This document shows, one piece after another, positions 43,447 to 54,639 of a stretch of DNA of 64,000 bases. The notes under the pieces are model-generated. The model ran no database searches. It saw only the letters and a program-made list of their open reading frames with translations, and was not told the origin of the DNA. Position numbers and translations under genes: made by a program. The stretch is from assembly GCA_020205615.1 (NCBI GenBank), contig CM035173.1:55251800-55315799 (forward strand), written 5' to 3'. The stretch is from Panax quinquefolius (Eukaryota > Streptophyta > Magnoliopsida > Apiales > Araliaceae). The stretch's first letter is position 1. Each line of letters starts with the position of its first letter.

Positions 43447-43743
43447 TTTGTTGTGTCACCACAAGGCAAGTATTAAGTATTTAAGATGTTAATTTATCAC
43501 ATTTGATGCTTATAAAGAAAATTGAACAATATTGTTTTGTTGTGTCACCACAAGGATGATATTTTTCTTTTTTGAATATATAGAGTGCTAGGTCGGACTT
43601 AACTTGGATAATTTTGATTCGGATGTGCCACCACTTGATCAAAATAATCTAAGAGGCAAAATACAAGGAGTTGCATAGTTGATGTAATTGACAAGAGTTG
43701 TCTACCTATTTATTTATATATAGTTTGTTGTGTCACCACAAGG
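43447..43743 (+). repeat. Three copies of TTGTTGTGTCACCACAAGG motif
   Basis: The 19-bp motif lies at about 43448-43466, 43537-43555 and 43725-43743, with a decayed fourth (GATGTGCCACCACTTGATC) near 43623. Its core TTGTG-TCAC-CACAA is an inverted repeat. It lies in the leader of H, upstream of gag. Confidence 0.85.
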
Positions 43744-44039
43744 CTATATACATTTGAAATGGGATCCTTATTCTCATTAGCAAATCTTTAATTAGATTTT
43801 GCCGAACTATATAAGTGAGGGTAATATAGTTTGAAGAAAATAGTGGGAGATACCAATTTAAAACAAGACCTAATTTATTTTGGTAATTAATAAAAGAATG
43901 TATGTTAAAATGTTGTTAATTACAAATTCATTTACAGAATTTTACAATGTCTAAATTACTATCACTGCAAAGCATATTAGATGCTAAGTTAATCGAATCA
44001 ATTAAACGGATTGGTTAAGGAATTTGAGAATAGTTCTCA

Positions 44040-44790
44040 TAGTCGAAAAGCTATCTTATGTCCTTAATACGCCTATCCTCAAGAATGGTTGCGAGCATAA
44101 TGCCTCTCGAGGAAGACATTGCTACTTTTAGAAAGTGGCAAGATGATGCACAGCTGGCTCAATGCATCATGCTCGCATCCACGAGTAACGAGCTTCAGCC
44201 GTCGATGAAACTATGGATGCTCCTACTATATTCCCCGCACATCAAGTAGTTGATGGTGAGGAAAGTAGGGGCCGATAGATATCAGATATCTAAGGAGCTC
44301 TTCCGATCTAGAATGGCCAATGGCACTATAGTACAGACAAAAAGTTCTTAACATAATCAATTTGATTGATCAATTAGGACAACTGGTTTTGTCATGGATG
44401 GAGAGTTGAGCCAAGATTTGATCTTGCACTCACTCCCAGACTCCTTTCACAATTGTTGTGAATTTTTCATATGAACAAGCTAGATATCAGCCTCGCTGAT
44501 TTGCTTAACATATTGAAAAATGTTGAGAGTCACTTTCCAACCAAGAAAGACCAAGTCTTACTGGTAGGGGCCAAAGGATCTTTTGAAAAGAAGAACGATT
44601 CAAAGAAGGTAAATAGAAAGGCATAAACAAAGGATAATAAGATCAAAACTGATACGGATAGCAAAAGAGTTTGCTTCCACTGCAATAAGCATGGACACTG
44701 GAAAGAAACTGCGAGAAGCACCTTGCAGTGGCTAAAGAAGCTTAATGAAGTTTCGGTTACAAATACAAATTTGTTCATGATTTAAAATAA
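44040..44790 (+). pseudogene. Copia gag remnant of H
   Basis: Short open pieces show FRKWQDDAQLAQCIMLASTS (capsid, 44125-44190) and, near 44665, VCFHCNKHGHWKETA, a CCHC zinc knuckle whose last Cys is Ala. Frameshifts and stops separate them, and the N-terminal capsid is missing or unrecognisable. The layout matches copia gag upstream of protease. Confidence 0.7.
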
Positions 44791-44799
44791 TTTTTTCTT

Positions 44800-46920
44800 T
44801 AAGTCAAGGTTCTACTTGGGTATTGAATACCGACTTTGGTTATCATAAATATAGATTTATGAAGGGACCAAGCAGAAGTAGAAAGCTAAACAAATATAAG
44901 TAATCCTATGTGGGGAAAATGAAGCAAAGGTTGTCACGCATTAGCCATAGAAACTTATAGTTTAGCAATGCCTACGGCAAATCTATTAAGTCAATAAGTT
45001 GTTATTGTATTCCGAGTTCTTGTTAAAATATTATTTCCATTTTATTGTTGGACAATGAAATCTTTGGTATTATAATTAAGAACAATTGTTGTTCTATTTA
45101 TAATAATAATATTTTGTATAGAATCGGAATATTACTTAATAAATTTTGTATACTTGACTTACGTGAAAATATATTTTGCAAATTGAACAAACTAGTATAA
45201 GAAAAGAGATGATCATTCAAAGAGTTGAATGTGTGTATTTGTTTGAATACAAGTGTGAATTATTTGAAAGGTTCAAAGAATTCAAAAGTGAAACAAATTG
45301 GCAAAGTATTAGGATTCTTTGATCGGATCAAGGAATAAATACTTGTGCAATAAATTTCTAGATCATCTCAAATGGTTTTCTCATAATGGACACATCCTGA
45401 TACGCAATAATTGATTGATGTATCCGAAGGAAAAATCGTACCTTGTTGGACATGGTGCGGTCCATAATGATTTTACTTGACATTCCAAAGATCTCTCTAG
45501 GGTCATGTCCTAGAAATGGTCGATATTCTACGAAAAAGGTAACCTCAAAATCCAAATTTCAAAGACTCCATAAAAGTTATGGATGGAAGATTCCTAATCT
45601 TAAGTATGTTAAGATAAGGGTTGTCCAACTTATGTGAAAAGGTTTCAAAGGATAAGCTTGGGACAAAATTTGACATGTATGATTTGTGGGACATCCTAAA
45701 GTAAATTTAGGGCATGTGTTCTATAATCCTACTTAGCAAAAGGTGTTTATTATGAAACACGCCGCTTTCTAAGATAAAGGTGTTTATCATTGAAAAGGCT
45801 AGTGGGAGGATTATAGATCTTGAAAAGTTCATGAACCACAAAACACTATAAGTCAAATAAGAGGAACCTATAGATAGACCTATTGTACCACAAATCCAAT
45901 CAGAATCGAATAGTATCAAGATACCTAGAGGTATGGATTCATCATAGATGATGATGATGATGAGGTACACATCATAGAAGATGATGATCCAGTTACATTC
46001 GATGAGGTAAGACTTCTAGTGTGTACAAAGGGACAAGGGGAGCGTCGTGACATTCCTAATATTATATGTTGATATACTACGGATAAGGAATGACATACCA
46101 ATGCTATAATCAAGAATGATAAAGTTGTCTAAACATTCCTCCATGAATGATTTGGGAAGAGTATCTTAATTGGGGATATAAATCTATATAGATAGATTTA
46201 AAAGGATGCTCAACTTAACCCAAGGAACGTATATTCATTTGATGCTAAAGTCGTTTAGCATGGAAAACTCCAAGAGATGTCTCATGTCGATGAGCTATGG
46301 AGTGTATCTCTTAATAGTCCCCATAGACTCCAAAGAAGAGAGATCGCATGAGTGACAATCATGTATGCAATGAAATATACGAGACCTCGATGTTGATCGG
46401 TCATATTGCGAGAAGATCACCATAAGACGTTGAAAAACATCTTAAAGTTCTTAACCCAAGCACTAAGGATGTGAGCATACATGGTGGGTCCGAATTAAAA
46501 CTAGAGGGCTTTACGACTCAAGTTTTTTCGCATGCACTAAGACGACCGAAAATCCACTTTAAGGTAAAGTGTTACCTTGAATAGTGGTGCAGTGAATTGG
46601 AAAGGTTCCAAACAGCAAAGAGTTGCTGGTTTAGTAATAAAGACAAAGTGTATAGCTATAAATGAAGCTACAAGTTGATTGTTTGGATTAAAAGTTCATT
46701 ACAGAACTAGGAATAGTTCCTAAGTCTCATCTTGGATCTAAACATGTGTTGTGGCACTTTCATTTGATTATTAGAATCATTGAAAGATGGGAAATCACTA
46801 TAGAGATAGTGGACTCTCAAGAACAACATTACATATCCATTAACTAAAGCTTATCCAACAGCAGGATAATCGTCACTTAGAGAAGAAGAGTATAAGATAC
46901 CATGACGATTGGCTTTAGTG
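44800..46920 (+). pseudogene. Copia pol remnant of H: protease, integrase and RNase H scraps
   Basis: Recognisable pieces in order are a protease active-site relic (STWVLNTDFGYH near 44810, where DSG has decayed), the integrase segment RTLLDMVRSIMILLDIPKIS (45435-45495), a post-integrase FYNPT-like piece (45720), and RNase H (AVNWKGSKQQRVAG near 46590, followed by decayed E and D motifs to 46860). RT is mostly absent. Many stops and shifts make this old or strongly mutated compared with its LTRs. Confidence 0.7.
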
Positions 46921-46931
46921 CAAGTGGGAGA

Positions 46932-48822
46932 TTGAAAGTAGTATGCACACAAGCCAATCATGTTTGATGATAAAGCATATACTTTGTAACAATCTTATTC
47001 ATTTATTAATAAAAAGTATTAATTTATTAAAGGCTTTTAATTATCTACATGATGCTGTTTTATAATGTGTGATAAACCCATAGTTTTAAGCAATGCTTTT
47101 AGAATAATGATGATGATCATTCTAATGAGATCTAAATTCTTAGAAAGCTTAAAAACTAAAATAGTTCCCAATCATTGGATTACTAAATTGGGGATTAGTG
47201 AATCTGGATAGATTGGTACATACGTTGCTTGCTCATTGGATGAGGATGATTGATCTCATGATCATTTGTGTGGAGACACTAAAGCAAGTATGTAGGTGCT
47301 TATTAGAGAATAAGTTCACTCGAACGCATTGGCTCGCTAAGGAATACCTAATGGAGTTTTATTTGCTGTCAATAGGAATTCCAGTAGTGATAGTAAGACA
47401 AGTGATCCTTGGACTTGAGATCATCATAGTATCTTGTGTATGATGAGTTATACTTTGACTTATTCCTTAAGACCCTTAGGGTATATCAAAGGGTTTGCTT
47501 GGGTATAATAAGTTGTACATGGAGATAATGTATGATCAATAAAGAATCTACCACTTCTAATAAAAGAAGAGAATGTCCTATGTGATTCGATAAATGACAA
47601 CCCAAGTAGTCCTTGGCCAAAGGCGTAATGAAATTAGAAAGGAGTTTCTAATTTGCATTATTTGAGTTATGCATTTAAGGATCGAAATATATATAATTAA
47701 ATAAAATAAGACTTGATAAAGAATTCCATGTCTTATATTTAATTGGGACATTGTATGGTAGAAGGATTGAATTGTACGGTAACTATTTACTCAAAGGTTC
47801 TTTAATGATTAATGTTGAAATCTATATTATCTGGAAAGTCGTTGATCGCTAGGGAGGCTTATCCCTATTGTAGAATAAATATTATTTATTTAAATAAATT
47901 AATTATTTAATTTATTTATTTAAATAAGATTAGAATTGTTCTAATTGATTTATTCACAACCGGTTTAATATGGAGAACCTAAAGGGTCACACCATAAAAG
48001 GAAGAATAATTATTTAAGAAGTTAATGGCATAATCGTAATAATATAGTTAAGTATATTTAATTTAATCTATGGTGATAGAATAAATTAAATAGCTTAATA
48101 TTTATTATTTAATATTTTAGAAATATTAAATATAAATTAATAAGAGGAGTCTTATTAATATTATTACAATTATTATTATTTTAATTTCTAAAAGAGTTTA
48201 GGAATTAATTTAATATAAGTACTCTCATTTATTCCTAATTGGATTAGGAAGAAAAATTAATTAAAGGAGTTTAATTAATTATCCCTAATAAGATTAGGGA
48301 GCTTAATTAATTAAAATAATTTAATTAATTAAATAAAACCCAATTCCTTAATTGTTAAGGTGGGTTGCCCGCATCTATAAATAAGAGGAGTCTTATTATG
48401 GGTGGGTATGGGTTGTTGATTTTTCAACATACGTAATAATTCCAAGTTGTTGGGAGTACACCCTTTCTATAGAGATAGAAAAACTAGGGTTTAGCCAACC
48501 ACCCCTTCTTCTTGAATTTTCTTCTTCCTTGGTAGATCACCTCTAGAGGCCAAACATTTGGGTGGCTAACGTTGATCAAAGGAAGGAACCAAACCCGGTG
48601 GATTCAAGATTGAACGCGAAAGGATTTGGAGGTGAACTTGTACCTGAGGAAGCTCGATCTTCAAGGGTATGATTTATTCTTTATCTTTTCGTTTAATTAA
48701 TAATTATGCATAAAGGATGATCCGGGTATATGGTTTGTAAATTTTTTTTTTAAACTCTGATTTTACCACGCTTCCGCACTTTTATGCAATTTGATTGCGT
48801 GATGAATATTACAAACCTAACA
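46932..48822 (+). repeat. 3' LTR of copia element H
   Basis: Partner of 39581-41459, 1891 bp against 1879 bp. It ends ACAAACCTAACA before GAGAT, the target duplication. Confidence 0.92.
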
Positions 48823-49021
48823 GAGATCACTTGAATCAACACCTAAACATAGAAAGAATCTAGCCCAAAAATGGACCCTCGGAGCTGTTGGGTTTCTGGG
48901 TTACCCAGAAAACCCAGATTTGGTCTGACTACAACTTTGAACGTTCATTGCTTTCTTTTATGTTGAAATCTAACCCAGATCTTGTGTGGTATGTGTCGTA
49001 CTACATTAGTACTACAAGATC
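48823..49021 (+). other. Element G segment between H and D
   Basis: It begins with GAGAT (second copy of the H target site) and ends with AGATC (first copy of the D target site), so it is a 199-bp island of host sequence. It contains a palindrome at 48893-48911 (arms TTTCTGGGT and ACCCAGAAA around T), the same core as at 39227. Confidence 0.8.
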
Positions 49022-52000
49022 TGTAACGATCGAAAAATTTGTAATTTAATTTAATTATTTATTGAATTAAATAAATATTTAAAATAATTTATTTATTAAG
49101 GAAAATAAATATTTGATGAATTGTCATGAATTAATTTAGTAGCTAAATTAATTAATGTTAATTGAATCAAGTAATGATAATTTTATTTGTTGGATTTAAT
49201 TTAAGGAGATAGTTAAATTAAATCAATTGCTTAATATTTAAGAAATTAGTTAAATTAAATGAATTGTTTAATTTAAAGAAAATAAATAAATTAAATATAG
49301 TGATGTGTCTAATTTATTAATTAAATTAGATATATAATTATTTATTAATGATAATAAGATTTTTTTATTATTAATATTATAAGTTAATTTAAATCAACAA
49401 ATCTAAGGTTATTTAAATTAACTAAATTAAGGTGTGACATGAAAACTATATAATATAAATATAATTAAAATAAATTGGTTGGGAGAGTTTTGGTTAGCCA
49501 AACAGGGCCTTGTGGCCTTTGACTTATTTTTAACCGACGCAAACCTTTTGGCTTATTCCACCGACGTTAGTGGGAGTCAGTATATTTTCCTATGCATCTT
49601 ATTTTCCTAAGGTTAGTGGTGAGTTGAGAGAGAAGAAGACACAGAGGGTTAGAGAGAATTTGAGTGAAATCTCTGCAAATTGTTGAAGGTTAAGGAAGAG
49701 ACTCACCATCTTGCTAGTCTATAATCAAGAAGATTAAGGTATATCTAATTCTAATTCTCAGACTTGTGATTTTCTATTCTCTGTAAACTGGTTTTTTGTG
49801 GATTTGTTGTTCAAGCGTTATGTAAATGGTGTGTATTATGTTGTAGAATCTATTAATTATCTTGTATGCGTGTTGTATCAGTTATCAAGTTCGTGAGAAA
49901 TTGGTTGTAGGAAGAAAAGGAATTAGAATAAATTGGTTGGGAGAGTTTTGGTTAGCCAAACAGGGCCTTGTGGCCTTTGGCTTATTTTTAACCGACACAA
50001 ACCTTTTGGCTTATTCAACTGACGTTAGTGGGAGTCAGTATATTTTCCTACGCATCTTATTTTCCTAAGGTTAGTGGTGAGTTGAGAGAGAAGAAGACAC
50101 AGAGGGTTAGAGAGAATTTGAGTGAAATCTCTGCAAATTATTGACGGTTGAGGAAGAGACTCACCATCTTGCTAGTCTATAATCAAGAAGATTAAGGTAT
50201 ATCTAATTCTAATTCTCAGACTTGTGATTTTCTATTCTCTGTAAACTAGTTTTTTGTGGATTTGTTGTTCAAGCGTTATGTAAATGGTGTGTATTATGTT
50301 GTAGAATCTATTAATTATCTTGTATGCGTGTTGTATCAGTTATCAAGTTCTTGAGAAATTGGTTGTAGGAAGAAAAGGAATTAGCAGTGTTTATATTCAT
50401 ATGTTATGGCCTTAGAAAGTATCAATTCTAGTGGTCAATTCTTGAGAAATTGCATTAAGTGGTTGAATATGTTAGCAATCATGTTTTTGTTAGTTGTATA
50501 TTTATTTTACATGTTGTTATCACCGTTTGATGGGTGAAATTTGTGTTTGTTGGGCTAAAAACGACTCTTTGTTCTTTGTCGCCTCACTGCATTCTGTTCA
50601 ACACACGCAAGAATCGCTACTTGGCAAGTTAAGGCAAAAAATGGCTACCTTGTCTTCTAGGTCCCAAGCCTAAGTGTGGGCAAATTGCATACACACACCG
50701 AATCTGAGAGACAGTGAGGTTTGCTTGTTTGCAGGTCAGGCATATCGGACTTATGTTAGTTTAGCGTGTATGTTAATGATGTTAAAACATGATATAAACT
50801 ATAATATCAGATGTCAATGTGTTGAAATGCAAAGTGTAAAGATTTGAAATAATTATTTAAATAAGTTATAAAATGAAACCAAATGAGATGTTTTCGAAAG
50901 ATAGAGTTGGACAATTAAGTTATGTTGATCAATGTGTAATTTGAGAAGCGTTAAGTATATTAACCTACGTGGTTAGGTGCTAGGTTAGGGTTATGACCTA
51001 AATGATGGTTTAAACACTAAAAGCTAATATTCATACAACTAATTGTGGCTGCGATTTCAATGATGTATGTAGGGTAATTGGAGATTATTTTTCATTTGTG
51101 TAGCTTACAATCAAGGCAAGTTTCTAAACCTTATCTCCTTACAATTGAGCAAGTTTTCTAAACTCTACCTTGTTATTATTGAGAAAGTTCTTAAATCTTA
51201 ACTCTTTACATTGAGCAAAGCTTTCTAACTTCATTCTTTTCATATTGAATGCAAGTCTCCATTTCTATAATATTATTGTGCAAGTTCTTAAAATTGAGCA
51301 AGCCTAATCTATCTTGAATATGTTTGTATAAGCTCTTGTGACCTGTTTCGTTACCTCGAATGAGTTTCACATTTCTGTTTCTCATTATTCAGAATTTGTA
51401 ATGCTTTAATTAATTTCTTCAAATGAGATTGTTCTAACTCATTTGAATGTAGCACTTTTCATGAATTCCATGTTTACCTAAATATATACTGTTGTTATTA
51501 ATCTTTGATCTAAATAGTATTGTTCAGTTATAAACTCTTGTATCAAACCTTTACTGATGTAAATCGAATAGTGTTCTAAAATTCTAGAAACACTGATAAG
51601 CTAGTTCCAAACTAAACTTTCTTTAGTGCGGAAATTATAAATTCAAACTGAGACGAACAACCCTAACACGGGGGATTTTATACGTGTAACGTTTAGATGT
51701 TTGTGCACAATACATGGTACAAAGGGATGATCCCCCTAAGTACGTTAAGAAGGGTCCGTATAGTCTAAATGACTGTTAAGGTTGGGTAATAATACCTAAG
51801 TACCGGGGACATAGTTCGTGGTCTTAAGACTCTTAGATAATTAAAGTTCAAACTTCTTTTCAAGTTTGATTTGTAGAAGAAGTTCCTTATTGTTCAGCTT
51901 TCGATGTTCACTCTCATGTTATTATCATTGTTACGTTCTATATTATTGAGCATTTGTTTGCTCACTCTTGCAATTAACACTGCAGCTAAAGTGGAGAAAG

Positions 52001-52318
52001 TTGATGAGCCGTCGACTAGCAAAGGCAAGGGCAAGATGTCCAAATGATGAAGACTTTTGAGAATTTTATTTTAATAAATTATGTTAAAGACTTGTTTTAA
52101 TATGTGATGTATTCTGCAAACTTATGTAATAATTTTAAGGTTAGATTACCTAGGATTTAATTTGAGATGATGATGTAACCCTTTAATGGGAGAGATTATT
52201 GTTTAAGTTATTTAAATTATGTCTTCATCCTTTATTGATGGATAGTTAGATGTAATAGTTTTGATAAGTGAACACAAAATCCTGTGGGAATGAAGTACCT
52301 GGATTTGGGGGTGTCAGA
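49022..52318 (+). repeat. 5' LTR of element D (3.3 kb)
   Basis: It starts TGTAACGATCGAAAAATT and ends CTGGATTTGGGGGTGTCAGA. It pairs with 58193-61676. It holds a 458-bp direct tandem duplication (49469-49926 and 49927-50384). It lacks about 170 bp that the 3' copy has near 59608-59790, and differs strongly from it at 50563-50715. Small frames within it (49862-50068) occur in both LTRs only because of the repeat. Confidence 0.9.
49469..50384 (+). repeat. 458-bp tandem duplication inside 5' LTR of D
   Basis: Both units begin AATAAATTGGTTGGGAGAG and end AAAAGGAATTAG. The 3' LTR has the same duplication with the same unit length (58639-59554), so it existed before insertion. Confidence 0.92.
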
Positions 52319-52336
52319 GGTTGGAGCTTTAGGTTA
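52319..52336 (+). promoter_or_regulatory. Damaged primer-binding site of D
   Basis: GGTTGGAGCTTTAGGTTA aligns with GTTGGTATTAAAGCATTAGG of E with the middle bases deleted. It is no longer a good match to initiator-Met tRNA. Confidence 0.6.
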
Positions 52337-52544
52337 TGAACCTTAGGTGGGGAAACCTTAGGAAGTAACCTTTAAGGAAACAGAAAATATAGAGGTGTTT
52401 AACTCTTACCGAGTTTTAAGGAATGGATTAAGGTATCTATTGAAGCTAAATAACAAAAGACATTATGTGCTATGTGTTAATAACTTATGTGCTCGCGAGT
52501 ATCGAAAAAATGTTAAGTAAAACTTAAAATATTTTGTTGTCAGG

Positions 52545-53273
52545 ATGTCTAACGAAGGAGGATCCAGTCTAGCTACAGAGGTGATACCTCAGATACCTAT
52601 AGATGATGAACCCCGGGATATTCATGTGGTGCGGGAGCAGTTGATCCAAGAGGATGAGCCTGTAACCGATCCCGAGGAGAATAGTTCTGAGGAAATAGAA
52701 GAGGAGGAGGAGGAGGAGGATCCTGAGGAGTTTCCACCAAACTCCATATCGGTCGAGATGTATGATGTTTTATATGACCATAATGTAGAATTACAGGATG
52801 AGGTCGAGGAGCTGAACGAAATGCTTGAGATGCATCACGCTTCGATGGAGCAGAAGGATGCAGAGATTCAGGAACTTGATTCGAAACTTGGAAACACGGA
52901 GTGGGATCTGGTTCATACAAAGGGTCAGCATGAATACCTGTTGGAAGTGCATGAGAAGATGAAGACTGACATGGAGAAATTAAAAGATGATTTCAAGGAG
53001 GAATTAGCTAAGTGTGCAAGAGAAGAGGATGCGTGGATGAAGGCGACTCAACGTTCAGATCGTGCTGAGACTAAGGTTCAAGTGAAGAAAGCCAAAATAA
53101 AAGAGATGGATTATGCTTTTAATTCGGCGATTGATAGGGCCCATGATCGAGTCTACTATTATCCACTTCAATTTGAGAATTCGTCGTGGTTCGTGATGGA
53201 TCGTAGAACGGCGTATCGTATCATGGAGGAGGAACGTCGAGAAGCCTTACGACGCCTTAATATGCCTAGATAG
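52545..53273 (+). CDS. ORF1 of element D: acidic plus coiled-coil protein (242 aa)
   Basis: Open frame with no stop, starting right after TTGTTGTCAG|G and ending 301 bp before gag. Residues 1-70 are acidic with a Glu run (EEIEEEEEEEDPEEFPPNS). Residues 75-190 are charged, Leu/Glu/Lys-rich and heptad-like, predicting a long coiled coil. The C-terminus VYYYPLQFE ... MDRRTAYRIMEEERREALRR is shared with E. There is no signal peptide, membrane segment, zinc site or enzyme motif. The position before gag and conservation in E and C suggest an element-encoded accessory protein, perhaps for RNA, capsid or chromatin handling; that is a guess. I do not recognise the family. Confidence 0.78.
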   Translation: MSNEGGSSLATEVIPQIPIDDEPRDIHVVREQLIQEDEPVTDPEENSSEEIEEEEEEEDPEEFPPNSISVEMYDVLYDHNVELQDEVEELNEMLEMHHASMEQKDAEIQELDSKLGNTEWDLVHTKGQHEYLLEVHEKMKTDMEKLKDDFKEELAKCAREEDAWMKATQRSDRAETKVQVKKAKIKEMDYAFNSAIDRAHDRVYYYPLQFENSSWFVMDRRTAYRIMEEERREALRRLNMPR

Positions 53274-53574
53274 AATAGGATAGATAACAATATGCGGTTA
53301 AATCATGTGAATAAATAAAATTGTGAATCCCTTATTTGGAGATAAATAAAGGGATAGTATGAGTATGTAATTCTGAAACGTGTTTAGTTAAGGAAAGTGG
53401 ATGTTATAGCGATTATGATATCTTTATCATGTGTTAAAACGTTTTGAATAAATAAAATATCAAAGTTTGTTTAAAATGTTATGTGTTAAAGCTTTAATCT
53501 TGGAATGTTTAAGTTAAACTTTAAATACCCAAGAAGTTGAGTAATGAGATAATAAGCGTATATCTTAACAGAAA

Positions 53575-54531
53575 ATGCCTCCTAGAAGAAGACAACCACT
53601 TCAGCAAGCACCTCCTGAGGGGTCTACTAATAATAACAACGAGACCAACGCTAATCCGGTTCAGCAGTTGGTAGCTTTGTTGACGGGTGCACTTGCGAAT
53701 CAACCGCAAGCTCAAGTCACGACCTTTAAAGAGTTCAAAGCGGTTGGACCACCAGAATTTCAAGGGTCTATGAATCCAGTGGAAGCCCAAACCTGGATCA
53801 TGGAAATAGAGAAGGTGTTCGACGTTGCTAGAGTTAACAAAGATCAGAAGACTGTGTTCGCAACGTTCATCCTGATGTCTGAAGCTAGCTACTGGTGGCA
53901 AGCAAATAAGGTTCGTGGAGGACAAGGAGTGATAGCATGGGATAGATTCAAAGAAATGTTTTTTGAAATGTATTTTCCAGTGAGTTCTCGAAATCAGCTG
54001 GAAGTGCAATTTCTGGAGTTGAAGCAAGGAACGATGACGGTGCCAGAATATGCTGTGAAGTTTAACTAGTTGGCAAGGTTTGCCACATATCAAGTCAATA
54101 CTGATGAACGTAAAGCAAGAAGATTTGAACAAGGATTGAAGCCCTGGCTTTACAGCAAGGTTTCAATGTTCCAGCTGAACACATTTACGGCTGTACTGGA
54201 GAAGGCAATTATCGCGAAAGGTGGAAGCGATGATTTAACCAAGTACAACCAAGAACAAAAGAAGAGGAAGAGTGACACTGAGAATAAGGCGGGTGGAAGT
54301 AACGTTGGAAGTAATAATCAGAAGAGGAAATGGAGTGAGAATTCAACTGAGGGAGGACAACAAGGGAATCAGCAGAAGAAAAAGTTTGAGGCTTGTGCAA
54401 CGTATGGAAGAACCATACCGGGTATGTTTGAAGGGAAAGCGGTGTGTTTCAAGCTTGTGGTCAAGAGGGACACATTGCACCGAACTGCTTTTAGTCCAAG
54501 AAGAAAGGAGCATGTTTTACCTGCAGTTTAA
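53575..54531 (+). pseudogene. Gag of element D
   Basis: The ATG at 53575 follows TTAACAG|AAA. Capsid motifs are FKEFKAVGPPEFQG, ASYWWQANKVRG, WDRFKEMFFEMYFP and MTVPEYAVKFN. A TAG at 54067 replaces the Glu codon seen as FNEL in C and E; the same frame then continues RFEQGLKPWLYSK. The nucleocapsid (54390-54530) is scrambled by small frameshifts: CATYGRTIP remains in one frame, CLKGKRCVSS in another. The stop plus lost knuckles make it non-functional. Family and position are clear. Confidence 0.88.
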
Positions 54532-54639
54532 AAAGATCACATGGCTCGTGATTTCCCTAAGAAGCCAGCGGGAAGTGCAAGTGGCGGAAAAGGAAACAAC
54601 AACGGTGGTGGTGCATTGACTATCACTGGACCAGCTCAA

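Larger units (their letters stand above)
39581..48822 (+). mobile_element. Ty1/copia element H with both LTRs and target duplication
   Basis: Two LTRs of about 1.88 kb flank a 5.5-kb interior. GAGAT occurs immediately before 39581 and after 48822. A primer-binding site follows the left LTR, and a purine run (CAAGTGGGAGA) precedes the right one. Inside are a long AT-rich leader, gag remnants, and heavily broken pol ending in a copia RNase H remnant, so the element reads on the plus strand. It is dead as a protein source, but its ends are complete. Confidence 0.9.

Noticed and set aside
49862..50068. 68-codon ORF found also at 59032-59238 with one residue changed
   Set aside because: It is preserved only because both LTRs of D carry the same sequence. 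It spans the join of the 458-bp duplication, so it is not an old gene.
53521..54132. 203-codon minus-strand ORF
   Set aside because: Antisense shadow of the gag of element D, whose sense reading has clear capsid motifs.
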